64,000 nt of DNA, taken from assembly GCA_030710605.1 (NCBI GenBank), contig CP092879.1, positions 27,599,201 to 27,663,200 of the forward strand. The letters run 5' to 3'. The position numbers were made by a program, and so were the translations under genes. The notes under the pieces are model-generated. The model saw only the letters and a program-made list of their open reading frames with translations, had not been told where the DNA came from and made no database searches. This stretch comes from Cordylochernes scorpioides. Its lineage: Eukaryota; Arthropoda; Arachnida; Pseudoscorpiones; Chernetidae. Shown in pieces: positions 32,702 through 43,800 of the stretch (its first letter is position 1; every line of letters begins with the position of its first letter).

Positions 32702-32879
32702 CAGTAAAACATTCATGAGAGGACACTCGCAATAGAGGACATCTCTCTCTACAAAGGACAGTTTTCATTTCTAAAATTACCATTTTTTACTATTTAGCAA
32801 CTCTCCGGTATGAGGACACTTCTCCCTAAAGTATACTTTGTCTCTGTAACTAGGTTACAGGGAGGTAGTTCTACTGTAT
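32702..32879. mobile_element. M4 MITE (pogo/mariner-like)
   Basis: TA then CAGTAAAACATTCATGAG; the other end is the inverted GGTAGTTCTACTGTA. The core has AAAGGACAGTTTTCATT and TAGCAACTCTCCGG. TA target and CAGTANAAC ends fit pogo/Tc1-type non-autonomous elements. Mirrored at 43374-43562. Confidence 0.7.
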
Positions 32880-33634
32880 ATCTTATACAGTAAAAACTAT
32901 AAATCACACAACACAAACAAATTTTGTATCTTATAGTACAAAAATATTTTAAATAATGGTTAACTGGTATCTTTTAATAGATATACCCTACATAGGTATT
33001 AAAAATTCTCTGCTCTCAACTCTTTTAAACATTTTTTAAATATTTCAAAAACCTGTCAAGAAAACGGTTGTGAAATTTAAGTCTGGAGCTAAAATTTATA
33101 TGGGAATAAACTAGCCGACATATTTTATTAGCTATTATAAACAACATATATTTCTTTCTTTTATTTCAACCCACAAAACACAATATCCCGGCTAGAGATA
33201 ATTGCGTCGATTTACATTCATTAAACAGAAACAGTTATAAACATATTATACAAGAAAAAGTAATAAAAAAAAACAATAATATATATTAGGAACCTGAACC
33301 TTTCAGGTTAGAAAGATAATCATAAATATATTTACAAAAATCCCCGCCGGAGTTTGTAGCGGTTGTATAAATAAAAATTGAAAAAAAAAAAAAAAAAACA
33401 TATATTTGAATGCGATACTTATTTGTCATATTTGAATTCTTAATGTATAATTTAGACACACACACACATATATTTGTTTCGGAAAATAGAGCACAATTAA
33501 TATTTAAATCTTTAGGTTCAATTATAGAGAAATTTAAGAGCCAATCCAAAAAACTATTTTGTTCTATTTTGAGAAACTGAAAAAAAAGAAGAAGATAGAA
33601 ACAATGTTGTATAACGTAAAGATCATACATTGAA

Positions 33635-33920
33635 CACAAGGTAATAAGACCAAATCCAAATAAATAGTGTGTGACGTTTCGGTAACAGTGTTGTTACCAT
33701 CTTCAGACAAAAGTACTGAATGAGAAATTTTACCTCATGTTTTAAATAGTTACTTGATAACAGTAACTATTTAAAACATGTTGTGGTAAAGTTTATCATT
33801 CAGTACTTTTGTATGAAGTTGGTAACAACGCTGTTACCGAAACGTCACAGGCTATTTATTTATTTGCATTTGGTCTTATTACCTTGTGTTTATAATCTAT
33901 AATCCAAATTGTGCCTTATC
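33635..33920. mobile_element. Fold-back family M1 with 13-bp target-site duplication
   Basis: Short arm CACAAGGTAATAAGACC through GTGTGACGTTTCGGTAAC; inverted second arm, then the long-arm extension TTTATAATCTATAATCC and AAATTGTGCCTTATC. Flanked by ATCATACATTGAA at 33622-33634 and 33921-33933, an exact duplication. On minus, the first arm has the ribozyme-like core CTGAAGA, GGTAACA loop TGTTACC, GAAACGTC. Mirrored at 42063-42348. Confidence 0.85.
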
Positions 33921-34032
33921 ATCATACATTGAAGAATACAAGTTGTTATATTTGTATCTACTATAACAGAATTATAACAACCTCCCTACTTAATGGTCAC
34001 ACCTTGTTTGTATATACATTCATATATTGATA

Positions 34033-34191
34033 CAGTAAAACCTCTCTGTAAAATACACCTGCTTTCAGAGCAAAAGTGTCCTTTATGGAGAGGTGTCCTC
34101 TTACCAGAGAGTTGTTACATAGTAAAAATGGTAATTTTGACAATGAAAACTGTCCTTTGTAGAGAGGTGTCCTCATGGAGGTTTTACAGTA
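34033..34191. mobile_element. M4 MITE (pogo/mariner-like)
   Basis: TACAGTAAAACCTCTCTG at one end and GAGGTTTTACAGTA at the other, inverted; core GAGAGGTGTCCTC and TACCAGAGAGTTG. Mirrored at 41776-41953. Confidence 0.7.
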
Positions 34192-34550
34192 ACAGATAAA
34201 TTTATCTTTTATATTAAATTTTGATGGTTTTTATATACAGTCACATTTTGAGACCAAAGACATTTGGACACTTTGTATCTAGAAGAACTTGGCAGACATG
34301 AAATAACCTCATCATAAATAGATTGGCTTTAAAAAAATGGCTGAATCAGGTAAGCAGCGTGGAGCATGTGCTCACACAACGTGCCTCTGGTAAATCTTGA
34401 AATTGAGGTTTTTTTTACAGTTTTTAGCTTGTAACTCCAAGATAGAAACCCGAATTTATGGATTTCTATCTTTGGAGTCATGAACAATTGCCCCTAAAAC
34501 GACACCCTAGGGTTTCAAAGTTTAAATAATACATCATTGACATTGTATTT

Positions 34551-34767
34551 ACACTCATGGACAAAACTTAAAGGAAGTTGAAAGTCTTTTTTTGTCTGCT
34601 GGTTGTCTATTTTTTTGAAAGAAAAAGTCAATTTTTTTCACTCTTGTTTACCTCGTGTGTCTTCAATAAAAGTCACTGTGTATCAAATATCTTTCAGAGT
34701 TATTGTCTGAATCCCAATATACCTGCTAAAAAGTACAACTTCCTTAAATTTTGTCCATGAGTGTGTA
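34551..34767. mobile_element. 215-bp MITE with CACTCATGGACAAAA termini
   Basis: ACACTCATGGACAAAACTTA and AAGGAAGTTG start it; the exact inverted ends (CAACTTCCTT, TTTTGTCCATGAGTGTG) close it, with TA flanks. No coding capacity. Mirrored at 41203-41420; an end fragment is at 24325. Confidence 0.75.
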
Positions 34768-35177
34768 TAGAAAGATATTTTTAACCATTTATTTGCCATT
34801 TTGAAACTGTTATTCTTTGTTATTCAAAGTGTGAAATAACTAATGAATGATGACACTTTGAAGATATTGGATTTTGTCCATTTGTAACATTGGCTTTTAG
34901 GACTTCTCTCTCCAGCATAAAACACTGAAATCAAATGTCTATTTGGTACAAACATTGAAACATAAGTAAGCATTTGAAGGTTTATTCAAGGTAAATATAT
35001 CTAATAAACCATTTTGATAATGGTTTTGTGATTGCAGAAATGGCAACACATTCTTTAAAATGGAGGATAACAAGTGAGATCTTAGAGGGACTAACTAAGC
35101 CATTCTCATAAGCCATCAAATCACTGATGCTGCAAGTACATGACTTGTAGATTATACAGATGTAGTCTCTTGATATG

Positions 35178-35482
35178 AGGGTCAGTGGAAGGGTGGTCTA
35201 AACAGTTGGTTTTCAACCGCTACGACCCGGCATCAAATCATGCATTGGGCACTTTTTTTAAATTAGAAAAAATGCTCCAATGGCCCCCGATTCTTGCAAA
35301 AGTCCAACCCCACCAGCAAGTGCAAGTAACCAAATGGGGCTCTAGCACATTTGTAAGTGCAAAGTGGAACTACTTTTCACATGTGTAGACATGTGGTGCA
35401 CTTACAGTAAAAGCAGTCGCCAACTTCTACCTACCATAATTATCATGGCCTGTACCATGTGTCCTAGGGATAAGCAAAAAAA
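35178..35482 (+). mobile_element. SINE family B, copy
   Basis: Head GGGTCAGTGGAAGGGTGG, B-box region altered (CCCGGCATCAAATCATG), complete body and tail. Mirrored at 40482-40783. Confidence 0.75.
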
Positions 35483-36085
35483 TAAGTCTCTTAATATATT
35501 ATTATGGAAGAAAATAAATTTATATGGATTTGTGGAAAGCTTTACCTAAAGCTAGTAACCTTTATAAGTTTTTGCTTTATTAAACTCCGTTGTTCAACTG
35601 TGGGCTATTGTCTTCTACAAGTGTAGTCTATAGCTTCATGGAATAAAAAAAGGGATGTACAAAATGCTGGTTTCATCCAGGTATTGACATGGTTTATATC
35701 CTGGTACAGCAACATGGATCTTGAGTCAACAGATGTGGTGGCCACAAATAAAATGAATGTTGGCAACAAATTACAGAGATCATTCTCTCCCAGCAATCAA
35801 AATACAACCTATTATGGGTGTTTTAACGATGTGAAAGGGAGCTGTTTGACTTTCCTCTCAAATGTATATATACCTGCCAAACATGTTTGTAGCTCTATTT
35901 TTAAACTACAGGTAGATGATGGTATCAACAATCCATCGCATATTGAATACTTAATTTGACCTTGTTCTGGCTGAACTAAATTGAAATTTGAATTTGTATT
36001 GAAGGAGGGAAAGTCACAGCAGGTTTGACTGCAGATTTTTTTATATATAAAAAAAACTGCATATCATATCAATACAACAGGCTCT

Positions 36086-36262
36086 TTTAAACACAAGATA
36101 AAAAGACCAAATCCAAAAAAAAAAAAAAAATAGTGTTTGACGTTTCAGTAACAGCATTGTTACCATCTTCAGACAAAAGTGCTGAATTAGAAATGGCATA
36201 CTATTTATTTATTTGGATTTGGTCTTATTACCTTTTGTTTATAACCTATAATCCAAATTGTG
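36086..36262. mobile_element. Fold-back family M1, left-contig copy with 13-bp duplication
   Basis: Flanked by AACAGGCTCTTTT on both sides. Contains AACACAAGATAAAAAGACC, TGACGTTTCAGTAACAG, ACCATCTTCAGACAAAAG and the long arm. Counterpart of 39695-39872. Confidence 0.8.
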
Positions 36263-36316
36263 CCTTATCAACAGGCTCTTTTATTTCATTGCATGGCATT
36301 GTCTGCTACCAGGATC

Positions 36317-36416
36317 NNNNNNNNNNNNNNNNNNNNNNNNNNNNNNNNNNNNNNNNNNNNNNNNNNNNNNNNNNNNNNNNNNNNNNNNNNNNNNNNNNNN
36401 NNNNNNNNNNNNNNNN
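36317..36416. other. Scaffold gap of exactly 100 N
   Basis: Separates the left contig from the contig that contains its reverse complement. Confidence 0.95.
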
Positions 36417-36663
36417 AAAAGGACAATAATCTTTTATTAAAAGGTTTATTAAGTCTCCAGCTTGAATTCTATACATTCATGTAAGTACACCACATGTCTC
36501 CACAGGTAAAACAGGAATTATCATTTATAAGGTGCCAAAGTTTCAATCCCCGTAGAACTCATGCAGGAAATGGAAGGCTCTAGAAGTTATTTATTTGTTT
36601 GTAAAAACTGCATCAATTAATGTGAACAAAGAAGTGGGACTTGGATAACCAGGTAATGATATT

Positions 36664-36893
36664 GATAAGGCACAATTTGGATTTTAGATTATAAACACAA
36701 GGTAATAAGACCAAATCCAAATAAATAAATAGTGTGTGACGTTTGGGTAACAATGTTGTTACCATCTTCAGACAAAAGTACTGAATGTGAGAATACTGAA
36801 AGATTCAGCACTTTTGTCTGAAGATGGTTATGTTACCTGTTACTGAAACGTCACACACTATTTATTTGGATTTGGTCTTATTACCTTGTGGTT
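36664..36893. mobile_element. Fold-back family M1 with 13-bp target-site duplication
   Basis: Long arm first: GATAAGGCACAATTTGG; short arm last: TTATTACCTTGTG. Flanked by AGGTAATGATATT at 36651-36663 and 36894-36906, an exact match. The plus strand carries CTGAAGA (36818-36824), a stem-loop and GAAACGTC ending 36852. It lies outside the duplicated block, so it is an independent example. Confidence 0.85.
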
Positions 36894-36972
36894 AGGTAAT
36901 GATATTATAAATAGTACTTAGGGGTCGATAGATCAAAAACAGAGAGGTGTAGAAAGGATGGCGGCAGCATAC

Positions 36973-37075
36973 CTGATCCTCTCTTCCACTTCTTTCTTCT
37001 GTTGGATGAGGAAATTGTTGACCAAGTCCTGGATGAGCCGCTCGTGTTCTTTCCCATAGTCTGTGGTCAGGTTAG
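36973..37075 (-). CDS. Host-gene exon 4
   Basis: On minus, preceded by ATTGTGTGCAG and followed by ATCAG/gtatgc. The 103 bp encode NLTTDYGKEHERLIQDLVNN and FLIQQKKEVEERIR, a charged, probably helical segment. Entry needs one base from the previous exon: exon 3 ends phase 1 (A) and this exon starts CT, giving Thr. It leaves at phase 2. It is the last recognised exon before the gap at 36416; the gene should continue beyond it. It has no counterpart in the left contig, which ends before this position. Confidence 0.7.
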
Positions 37076-37281
37076 CTGCACACAATACCCACACATCTAG
37101 GAATTGTCAGTAAACAACAAATATATATGCTAGAATCTCTCCATACTCCAGGAAATTTCAATAATAAAATTTACCTATTTATCATATATATTTACCATTT
37201 TTATATTGCTAAAGTTTAGTATTATAGAATAAGTAAAACAAGCATCAGATTATTATGATCATTATTCAAACCTATTTTCAT

Positions 37282-37457
37282 ATACAATAAAACCCCACTA
37301 AAATGAATCTGGGATATAATGAACCTTCTCTTATAATGAACTTGGGCTATAATCCCCATTTTTAAAATACAGTTAACTATGGCTATAAAAAACCATGGCT
37401 ATAGTGAACCACAGGTTCAGTCCCATTGGAGATCACCATAGAGGGGGGTTTACTGTA
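37282..37457. mobile_element. Pogo/mariner-like MITE, second type
   Basis: TACAATAAAACCCCACTAAA at one end and the inverted GGGGGGTTTACTGTA at the other, with repeated TATAATGAAC/GGCTATAGTGAACC inside. The ends suggest the same superfamily as M4 but the interior differs. Confidence 0.6.
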
Positions 37458-37967
37458 AATTCCAATCTTATCATCTGGAACGGAGAATAAAAACATTTTT
37501 GACAAAAATGTTAGGGTAAGTGTTAGCATTATACACTCACTGAAAACAGTGCTAATCGATCAACCATGTATAGAATTAGGAGTCATATTTGTTATAATAC
37601 CTTGTTGTTCATACGTAAGTAATCCAACACCTATACAATATCAAAAGATAATTATACCTCAAATGGCAGTAACAACATTGTTATCTATACTTTTGTCTGA
37701 AAATTATAGCAAATGTTGCTACCAAAACATCACAATATAATTCACTTATTTGGCCTTGTTACCTTGCAAGTTTTTATCTATAACCCAAATGATTTATCTA
37801 TAATCCATAATGTACCTTACAACTTTATACAGTGCTGGGATCTGTATTCCCCTTGTTTTTTGCTTATTATCTTAAATTTATATTGATGAAAGTCTTGGGC
37901 ATTAATGCTTACAATTCTTCCAATATTTTTTCTTACTTATTTCTAACAAATAAAATAATAATTAGAT

Positions 37968-38228
37968 TGATGCAACAAGTTTGTGGAGAGGAGTTTCTTT
38001 TCATTTTATTAATGCATTCTCAAGCTTTCAGGCATTTCCGTTCTTCTACAGAAGTACAAAATGAACAATAATGAACAGCGTTAGATACAGTATCTAACAC
38101 ATTAGTGTTTGTTTTATACTCCTATAGAGAGATAAGAGTAGAAATGCCCAAAAGTTTGAGAGAGAATGAAATAATAAAAAGAAACTCATATTCCCCCAGA
38201 AACCTGTTGCATTATTTTAATTAACATC
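37968..38228. mobile_element. Fold-back family M2, copy
   Basis: GATGCAACAAGTTTGTGGAG and the inverted CCAGAAACCTGTTGCAT; inner arms TCAAGCTTTCAGGCATTTC and GAAATGCCCAAAAGTTTGAG. More diverged than the 30660 copy. Confidence 0.6.
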
Positions 38229-38408
38229 CAGGAGATTCACATCTATTGTCTAGTCTCAAGCTTTGCAAGCTTGATATCCTAATAGGATTGAGTGGAGATA
38301 AGAAAGAAGAAGAAATCTATTGTGTATAAATAGAATAATATCAAGGTACTAGCTAAGCACCTTACTAATTCTGCTGAGCTTTCAGTTCTACAAAACTGTG
38401 CAAGTAGA

Positions 38409-38650
38409 TTCTAGAGCACAATTTGGATTATAGATTATAAAAGAAAATAAGACCTAATCCAAATAATTTATTAGTGTGTGACGTTTTGGCAACAACATTG
38501 TCACCATCATCAGACAAAAGAGTAAATGATTTACTCTTTTACTCTATTTTTACTAATAATTTACTCTTTTGTCTGATGATGGTGACAATGTTGTTGCCGA
38601 AACGTCACACACTAATAAATTATTTGGATTAGGTGTCTTATTTTCTTTTA
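38409..38650. mobile_element. Fold-back family M1, subfamily 2, with 12-bp duplication
   Basis: Flanked by TGTGCAAGTAGA (38397-38408 and 38651-38662). Arms read GAAAATAAGACCTAATCC and TAATTTATTAGTGTGTGACG. The plus strand has the cleanest core in the window: CTGATGA (38573-38579), T, GGTGACA, loop ATGT, TGTTGCC, GAAAC (38599-38603), GTC (38604-38606). Confidence 0.85.
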
Positions 38651-38681
38651 TGTGCAAGTAGACATTACACCAATCAGGTAA

Positions 38682-38826
38682 CTACAAGAAAATAAGACCT
38701 AATCCAAATAAATTAATAGTGTCATATGATAATAATGCTGTTACCGAAATGTCACACACTATTAATTTATTTGGATTAGGTCATATTTTCTTGTCGCTAT
38801 AATTGATATTCCAAATTGTACTTTAT
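38682..38826. mobile_element. Fold-back family M1, subfamily 2, with 14-bp duplication
   Basis: Flanked by CACCAATCAGGTAA (38668-38681 and 38827-38840). CAAGAAAATAAGACCTAATC to the inverted GATTAGGTCATATTTTCTTG, then the long arm. The first-arm core is partly deleted. Confidence 0.8.
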
Positions 38827-39204
38827 CACCAATCAGGTAAGTATATCAGGGTTTTCACAACCTGTCTGTCTTAAAGATACCATTCTCCAAATGTTGGAAG
38901 TATAAAGTAGTGAGCCTATATATAAACAAGGCATTGTAGTGTTGAGAAGATGTCATACAAATCACATGTCAACACCTGCAGCTGGAGAAGTAATGGTTGT
39001 ACAGGTCTAACAGCGAGTTAGAAGGTCTCACAGTGGGTCTACAATAAATCTTGCTAACCCTAAACCTCAATGTTTCATTTAATGATGAAGATCCACTCAC
39101 ACCCATCCGAGGGTCAGATCAGGGTATGGTCTAAACATTGCAGTCTTAGAATGAATAAAGTAAAAAAATGATTTTTTAGAAGATAGAAATATAAAAAATA
39201 ATAA

Positions 39205-39545
39205 ACAAAATGGCTTCTGAGGATGAGTTTCTTACTTTATACGTATTTTCTTCTCAAGCTTCTGGGTTTCACAACCCCAGGAGTATATGATATACAGTAG
39301 AACCTCCCTCTAGCAGACACCTCTCCACAAAGGACAGTTTTCATTTCCAAAATTACCATTTTTACTATTTAGCAACTCTCCGGTAAGAGGACACTTCTCC
39401 TTAAAGGACACTCTGGCACTGCAATTAGGTGTCCTTTACAGGGAGGTTCTACTGTATTTCTGTAGAAGGGTTTGTGAATCCCGAAGCTTGAGAAGAATAT
39501 AGAATAAAGCAAGAAAAAAACTCCTTAGAAGCCATTTTGTTTATT
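39205..39545. mobile_element. M2-like fold-back carrying a nested M4 MITE
   Basis: Arms AAAATGGCTTCTGAGGATG, CTCAAGCTTCTGGGTTTCAC and the inverted GAATCCCGAAGCTTGAGAAG, TTAGAAGCCATTTT. In its centre (39293-39455) sits TACAGTAGAACCTCCC to GGAGGTTCTACTGTA, a complete M4 MITE with TA flanks. Confidence 0.65.
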
Positions 39546-39694
39546 ATTTCATATATATTTCAAAGAATTTTACTTTTCTGAAGATAGAAATAGTCGAGTT
39601 TTATTTTCATAAATCCATGTTCTAATTGCACACACACATTTAAAATTGATCCTGGTAGCAGACAATGTCATGCAATGAAATAAAAGAGCCTGTT

Positions 39695-39872
39695 GATAAG
39701 GCACAATTTGGATTATAGGTTATAAACAAAAGGTAATAAGACCAAATCCAAATTAATAAATAGTGTGCCATTTCTAATTCAGCACTTTTGTCTGAAGATG
39801 GTAACAATTATGTTACTGAAACGTCACACACTATTTTTTTTTTTTTTGATTTGGTCTTTTTATCTTGTGTTT
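39695..39872. mobile_element. Fold-back family M1 with 13-bp target-site duplication
   Basis: Flanked by AAAAGAGCCTGTT (39682-39694 and 39873-39885). The plus strand has CTGAAGA (39792-39798), GGTAACA..TGTTACT, GAAAC, GTC ending 39825. Only 178 bp: the linker between the arms is minimal. Confidence 0.85.
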
Positions 39873-40481
39873 AAAAGAGCCTGTTGTATTGATATGATAT
39901 GCAGTTGTTGTTTTTTTAATATAAAAAAATCTGCAGTCAAACCTGCTGTGACTTTCCCTCCAATACAAATTCAAATTTCAATTTAGTTCAGCCAGAACAA
40001 GGTCAAATTAAGTATTCAATATGCGATGGATTGTTGATACCATCATCTACCTGTAGTTTAAAAATAGAGCTACAAACATGTTTGGCAGGTATATATACAT
40101 TTGAGAGGAAAGTCAAACAGCTCCCATTCACATCGTTAAAACACCCATAATAGGTTGTATTTTGATTGCTGGGAGAGAATGATCTCTGTAATTTGTTGCC
40201 AACATTCATTTTATTTGTGGCCACCGCATCTGTTGACTCAAGATCCATGTTGCTGTACCAGGATATAAACCATGTCAATACCTGGATGAAACCAGCATTT
40301 TGTACATCCCTTTTTTTATTCCATGAAGCTATAGACTACACTAGTAGAAGACAATAGCCCACAGTTGAACAACGGAGTTTAATAAAGCAAAAACTTATAA
40401 AGGTTACTAGCTTTAGGTAAAGCTTTCCACAAATCCATATAAATTTATTTTCTTCCATAATAATATATTAAGAGACTTATT

Positions 40482-40783
40482 TTTTTGCTTATCCCTAGGA
40501 CACATGGTACAGGCCATGATAATTATGGTAGGTAGAAGTTGGCGACTGCTTTTACTGTAAGTGCACCACATGTCTACACATGTGAAAAGTAGTTCCACTT
40601 TGCACTTACAAATGTGCTAGAGCCCCATTTGGTTACTTGCACTTGCTGGTGGGGTTGGACTTTTGCAAGAATCGGGGGCCATTGGAGCATTTTTTCTAAT
40701 TAAAAAAAGTGCCCAATGCATGATTTGATGCCGGGTCGTAGCGGTTGAAAACCAACTGTTTAGACCACCCTTCCACTGACCCT
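40482..40783 (-). mobile_element. SINE family B, copy
   Basis: Reverse orientation: tail first, then the body CACATGTCTACACATGTG, then the head. Counterpart of 35178-35482. Confidence 0.75.
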
Positions 40784-41202
40784 CATATCAAGAGACTACA
40801 TCTGTATAATCTACAAGTCATGTACTTGCAGCATCAGTGATTTGATGGCTTATGAGAATGGCTTAGTTAGTCCCTCTAAGATCTCACTTGTTATCCTCCA
40901 TTTTAAAGAATGTGTTGCCATTTCTGCAATCACAAAACCATTATCAAAATGGTTTATTAGATATATTTACCTTGAATAAACCTTCAAATGCTTACTTATG
41001 TTTCAATGATTGTACCAAATAGACATTTGATTTCATGTGATTGTGTTTTATGCTGGAGAGAGAAGTCCTAAAAGCCAATGTTACAAATGGACAAAATCCA
41101 ATAGTTATTCATTCAGTCATTCATTAGTTATTTCACACTTTGAATAACAAAGAATAACAGTTTCAAAATGGCAAATAAATGGTTAAAAATATCTTTCTAT
41201 AC

Positions 41203-41420
41203 ACACTCATGGACAAAATTTAAGGAAGTTGTACTTTTTAGCAGGTATATTGGGATTCAGACAATAACTCTGAAAGATATTTGATACACAGTGACTTTTA
41301 TTGAAGACACACGAGGTAAACAAGAGTGAAAAAAATTGACTTTTTCTTTCAAAAAAATAGACAACCAGCAGACAAAAAAAGACTTTCAACTTCCTTTAAG
41401 TTTTGTCCATGAGTGTAAAT
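41203..41420. mobile_element. 215-bp MITE with CACTCATGGACAAAA termini
   Basis: Counterpart of 34551-34767 with the same inverted termini. Confidence 0.75.
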
Positions 41421-41775
41421 ACAATGTCAATGATGTATTATTTAAACTTTGAAACCCTAGGGTGTCGTTTTAGGGGCAATTGTTCATGACTCCAAAGATA
41501 GAAATCCATAAATTCGGGTTTCTATCTTGGAGTTACAAGCTAAAAACTGTAAAAAAACCTCAATTTCAAGATTTACCAGAGGCACGTTGTGTGAGCACAT
41601 GCTCCACGCTGCTTACCTGATTCAGCCATTTTTTTAAAGCCAATCTATTTATGATGAGGTTATTTCATGTCTGCCAAGTTCTTCTAGATACAAAGTGTCC
41701 AAATGTCTTTGGTCTCAAAATGTGACTGTATATAAAAACCATCAAAATTTAATATAAAAGATAAATTTATCTGTT

Positions 41776-41953
41776 ACTGTAAAACCTCCATGAGAAGACA
41801 CTCTGGCTGGAGGACACCTCTCTACAAAGGACAGTTTTCATTGTCAAAATTACCATTTTTACTATGTAACAACTCTCTGGTAAGAGGACACCTCTCCATA
41901 AAGGACACTTTTGCTCTGAAACCAGGTGTATTTTACAGAGAGTTTTTCTGTAT
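41776..41953. mobile_element. M4 MITE (pogo/mariner-like)
   Basis: TACTGTAAAACCTCCATGAG to AGAGTTTTTCTGTA; core AAAGGACAGTTTTCATTG. Slightly longer than its counterpart at 34033-34191. Confidence 0.65.
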
Positions 41954-42062
41954 CAATATATGAATGTATATACAAACAAGGTGTGACCATTAAGTAGGGA
42001 GGTTGTTATAATTCTGTTATAGTAGATACAAATATAACAACTGATATTCTTCAATGTATGAT

Positions 42063-42348
42063 GATAAGGCCCAATTTGGATTATAGATTATAAACACAAG
42101 GTAATAAGACCAAATGCAAATTAATAAATAGCCTGTGACGTTTCGGTAACAGCGTTGTTACCAACTTCATACAAAAGTACTGAATGATAAAAAATTTTTA
42201 CCACAACATGTTTTAAATAGTTACTGTTATCAAGTAACTATTTAAAACATGTGGTAAAATTTCTCATTCAGTACTTTTGTCTGAAGATGGTAACAACACT
42301 GTTACCGAAACATCACACACTATTTGGATTTGGTCTTATTACCTTGTG
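42063..42348. mobile_element. Fold-back family M1 with 13-bp target-site duplication
   Basis: Flanked by TTCAATGTATGAT (42050-42062 and 42349-42361). Long arm first, short arm last. The plus strand has CTGAAGA, GGTAACA, loop, TGTTACC, GAAAC, but ATC replaces GTC. Counterpart of 33635-33920. Confidence 0.85.
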
Positions 42349-42954
42349 TTCAATGTATGATCTTTACGTTATACAACATTGTTTCTATCTTTTTTTTTTT
42401 TCAGTTTCTCAAAATAGAACAAAATAGTTTTTTGGATTGGCTCTTAAATTTCTCTATAATTGAACCTAAAGATTTAAATATTAATTGTGCTCTATTTTCC
42501 GAAACAAATATATATGTGTGTGTGTGTAAATTATACATAAAGAATTCAAATATGACAAATAAGTATAGCATTCAAAGATATGTTTGTTTGTTTGTTTGTT
42601 TTTTCAATTTTTATTTATACAACCGCTACAAACTCTGGCGGGGATTTTTGTAAATATATTTATGATTATCTTTCTAACCTGAAAGGTTCAGGTTCCTAAT
42701 ATATATTATTGTTTTTTTTTTAATAACTTTTTCTTGTATATGTTTATAACTGTTTCTGTTTAATAAATGTAAATCGACGCAATTATCCCTAGCTGGGATA
42801 TTGTGTTTTGTGTGTTGAAATAAAAGAAAGAAATATATGTTGTTTATAATAGCTAATAAAATATGGTGGCTAGTTTATTCCCATATAAATTTTAGCTCCA
42901 GGCTTAAATTTCACAACCGTTTTCTTGACAGGTTTTTGAATTATTTAAATGTTT

Positions 42955-43200
42955 TTTTAAATAATTATTTGTTTTGGAAAATAGAGCACAATTAATATTT
43001 AAATCTTTAGGTTCAATTATAGAGAAATTTAAGAGCCAATCCAAAAAACTATTTTGTTCTATTTTTAGAAACTAAAAAAAAAAAAGATAGAAACAATGTT
43101 GTAAAACGTAAAGATCATACATTGAACACAAGGTAATAAGACCAAATCCAAATAAATAGTGTGTGACGTTTCGGTAACAGCGTTGTTACCATCTTCAGAC
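42955..43200 (-). mobile_element. M1 half plus 3' flank, secondary insertion (right arm only)
   Basis: On minus it begins GTCTGAAGATGGTAAC (the core of M1), runs to the short-arm end ACCTTGTG, and continues TTCAATGTATGATC into about 150 bp of the DNA that flanks the M1 copy at 42063-42348 (source about 42280-42510). It is bounded by AAATGTTT on both sides (42947-42954 and 43202-43209). The left contig has an uninterrupted site near 33030. It looks like a copied M1 transcript carrying downstream sequence. Confidence 0.6.
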
Positions 43201-43373
43201 AAAATGTTTAAAAGAGTTGAGAGCAGAGAATTTTTAATACCTATGTAGGGTATATCTATTAAAAAATACCGGTTAACCATTATTTAAAATATTTTTGTAA
43301 CTTAAAAAAAAAAAACTATAAGATACAAAATTTGTTTGTGTTGTGTGATTTATAGTTTTTACTGTATGAGATA

Positions 43374-43562
43374 TACAGTAGAACTACCTCCCTGTAAAGG
43401 ACAACACCTAGTTACAGAGACAAAGTATACTTTAGGGAGAAGTGTCCTCATACCGGAGAGTTGCTAAATAGGAAAAAAATGCTAATTTTACAAATGAAAA
43501 CTGTCCTTTGTAGAGAGAGGTGTCCTCTATTGCGAGTGTCCTCTCATGAAGGTTTTACTGTA
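43374..43562. mobile_element. M4 MITE (pogo/mariner-like)
   Basis: TACAGTAGAACTACCTCCC to GAAGGTTTTACTGTA; counterpart of 32702-32879. Confidence 0.7.
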
Positions 43563-43800
43563 TTTAGATCAGATATGAGATGTTCAGGCTAAATTGAGTC
43601 TGAGGTATATTCTTCCAATTATTTATCATATGTGTGACAGGAAGTTTTGTAATATAAGCCACAAAAATACCCATATTGGAAGCCTGACTGACCAGAGGGG
43701 CTAAAAAAGAAACATCTAATGGCACCTTGCTCAACCTGCCTGCTGTCCTATAATGGGCTGTCTAAAGTTGGCATAGTGCCCCTCACACATCAAACTTAAA

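Larger units (their letters stand above)
24448..36316. repeat. Left contig = inverted second copy of 39648-51911
   Basis: The first bases after the gap (ATAGTAGTCCCAATTAAC) are the reverse complement of the end of the 51900-51911 region, and the last bases before the next gap (TGCTACCAGGATC) are the reverse complement of 39648-39660. All landmarks between (host exons, SINEs, fold-back elements, VNTR) recur in mirrored order. Differences are SINE insertions, a ~125-bp deletion, VNTR length and scattered indels. The whole contig is therefore redundant with its neighbour. Confidence 0.9.
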
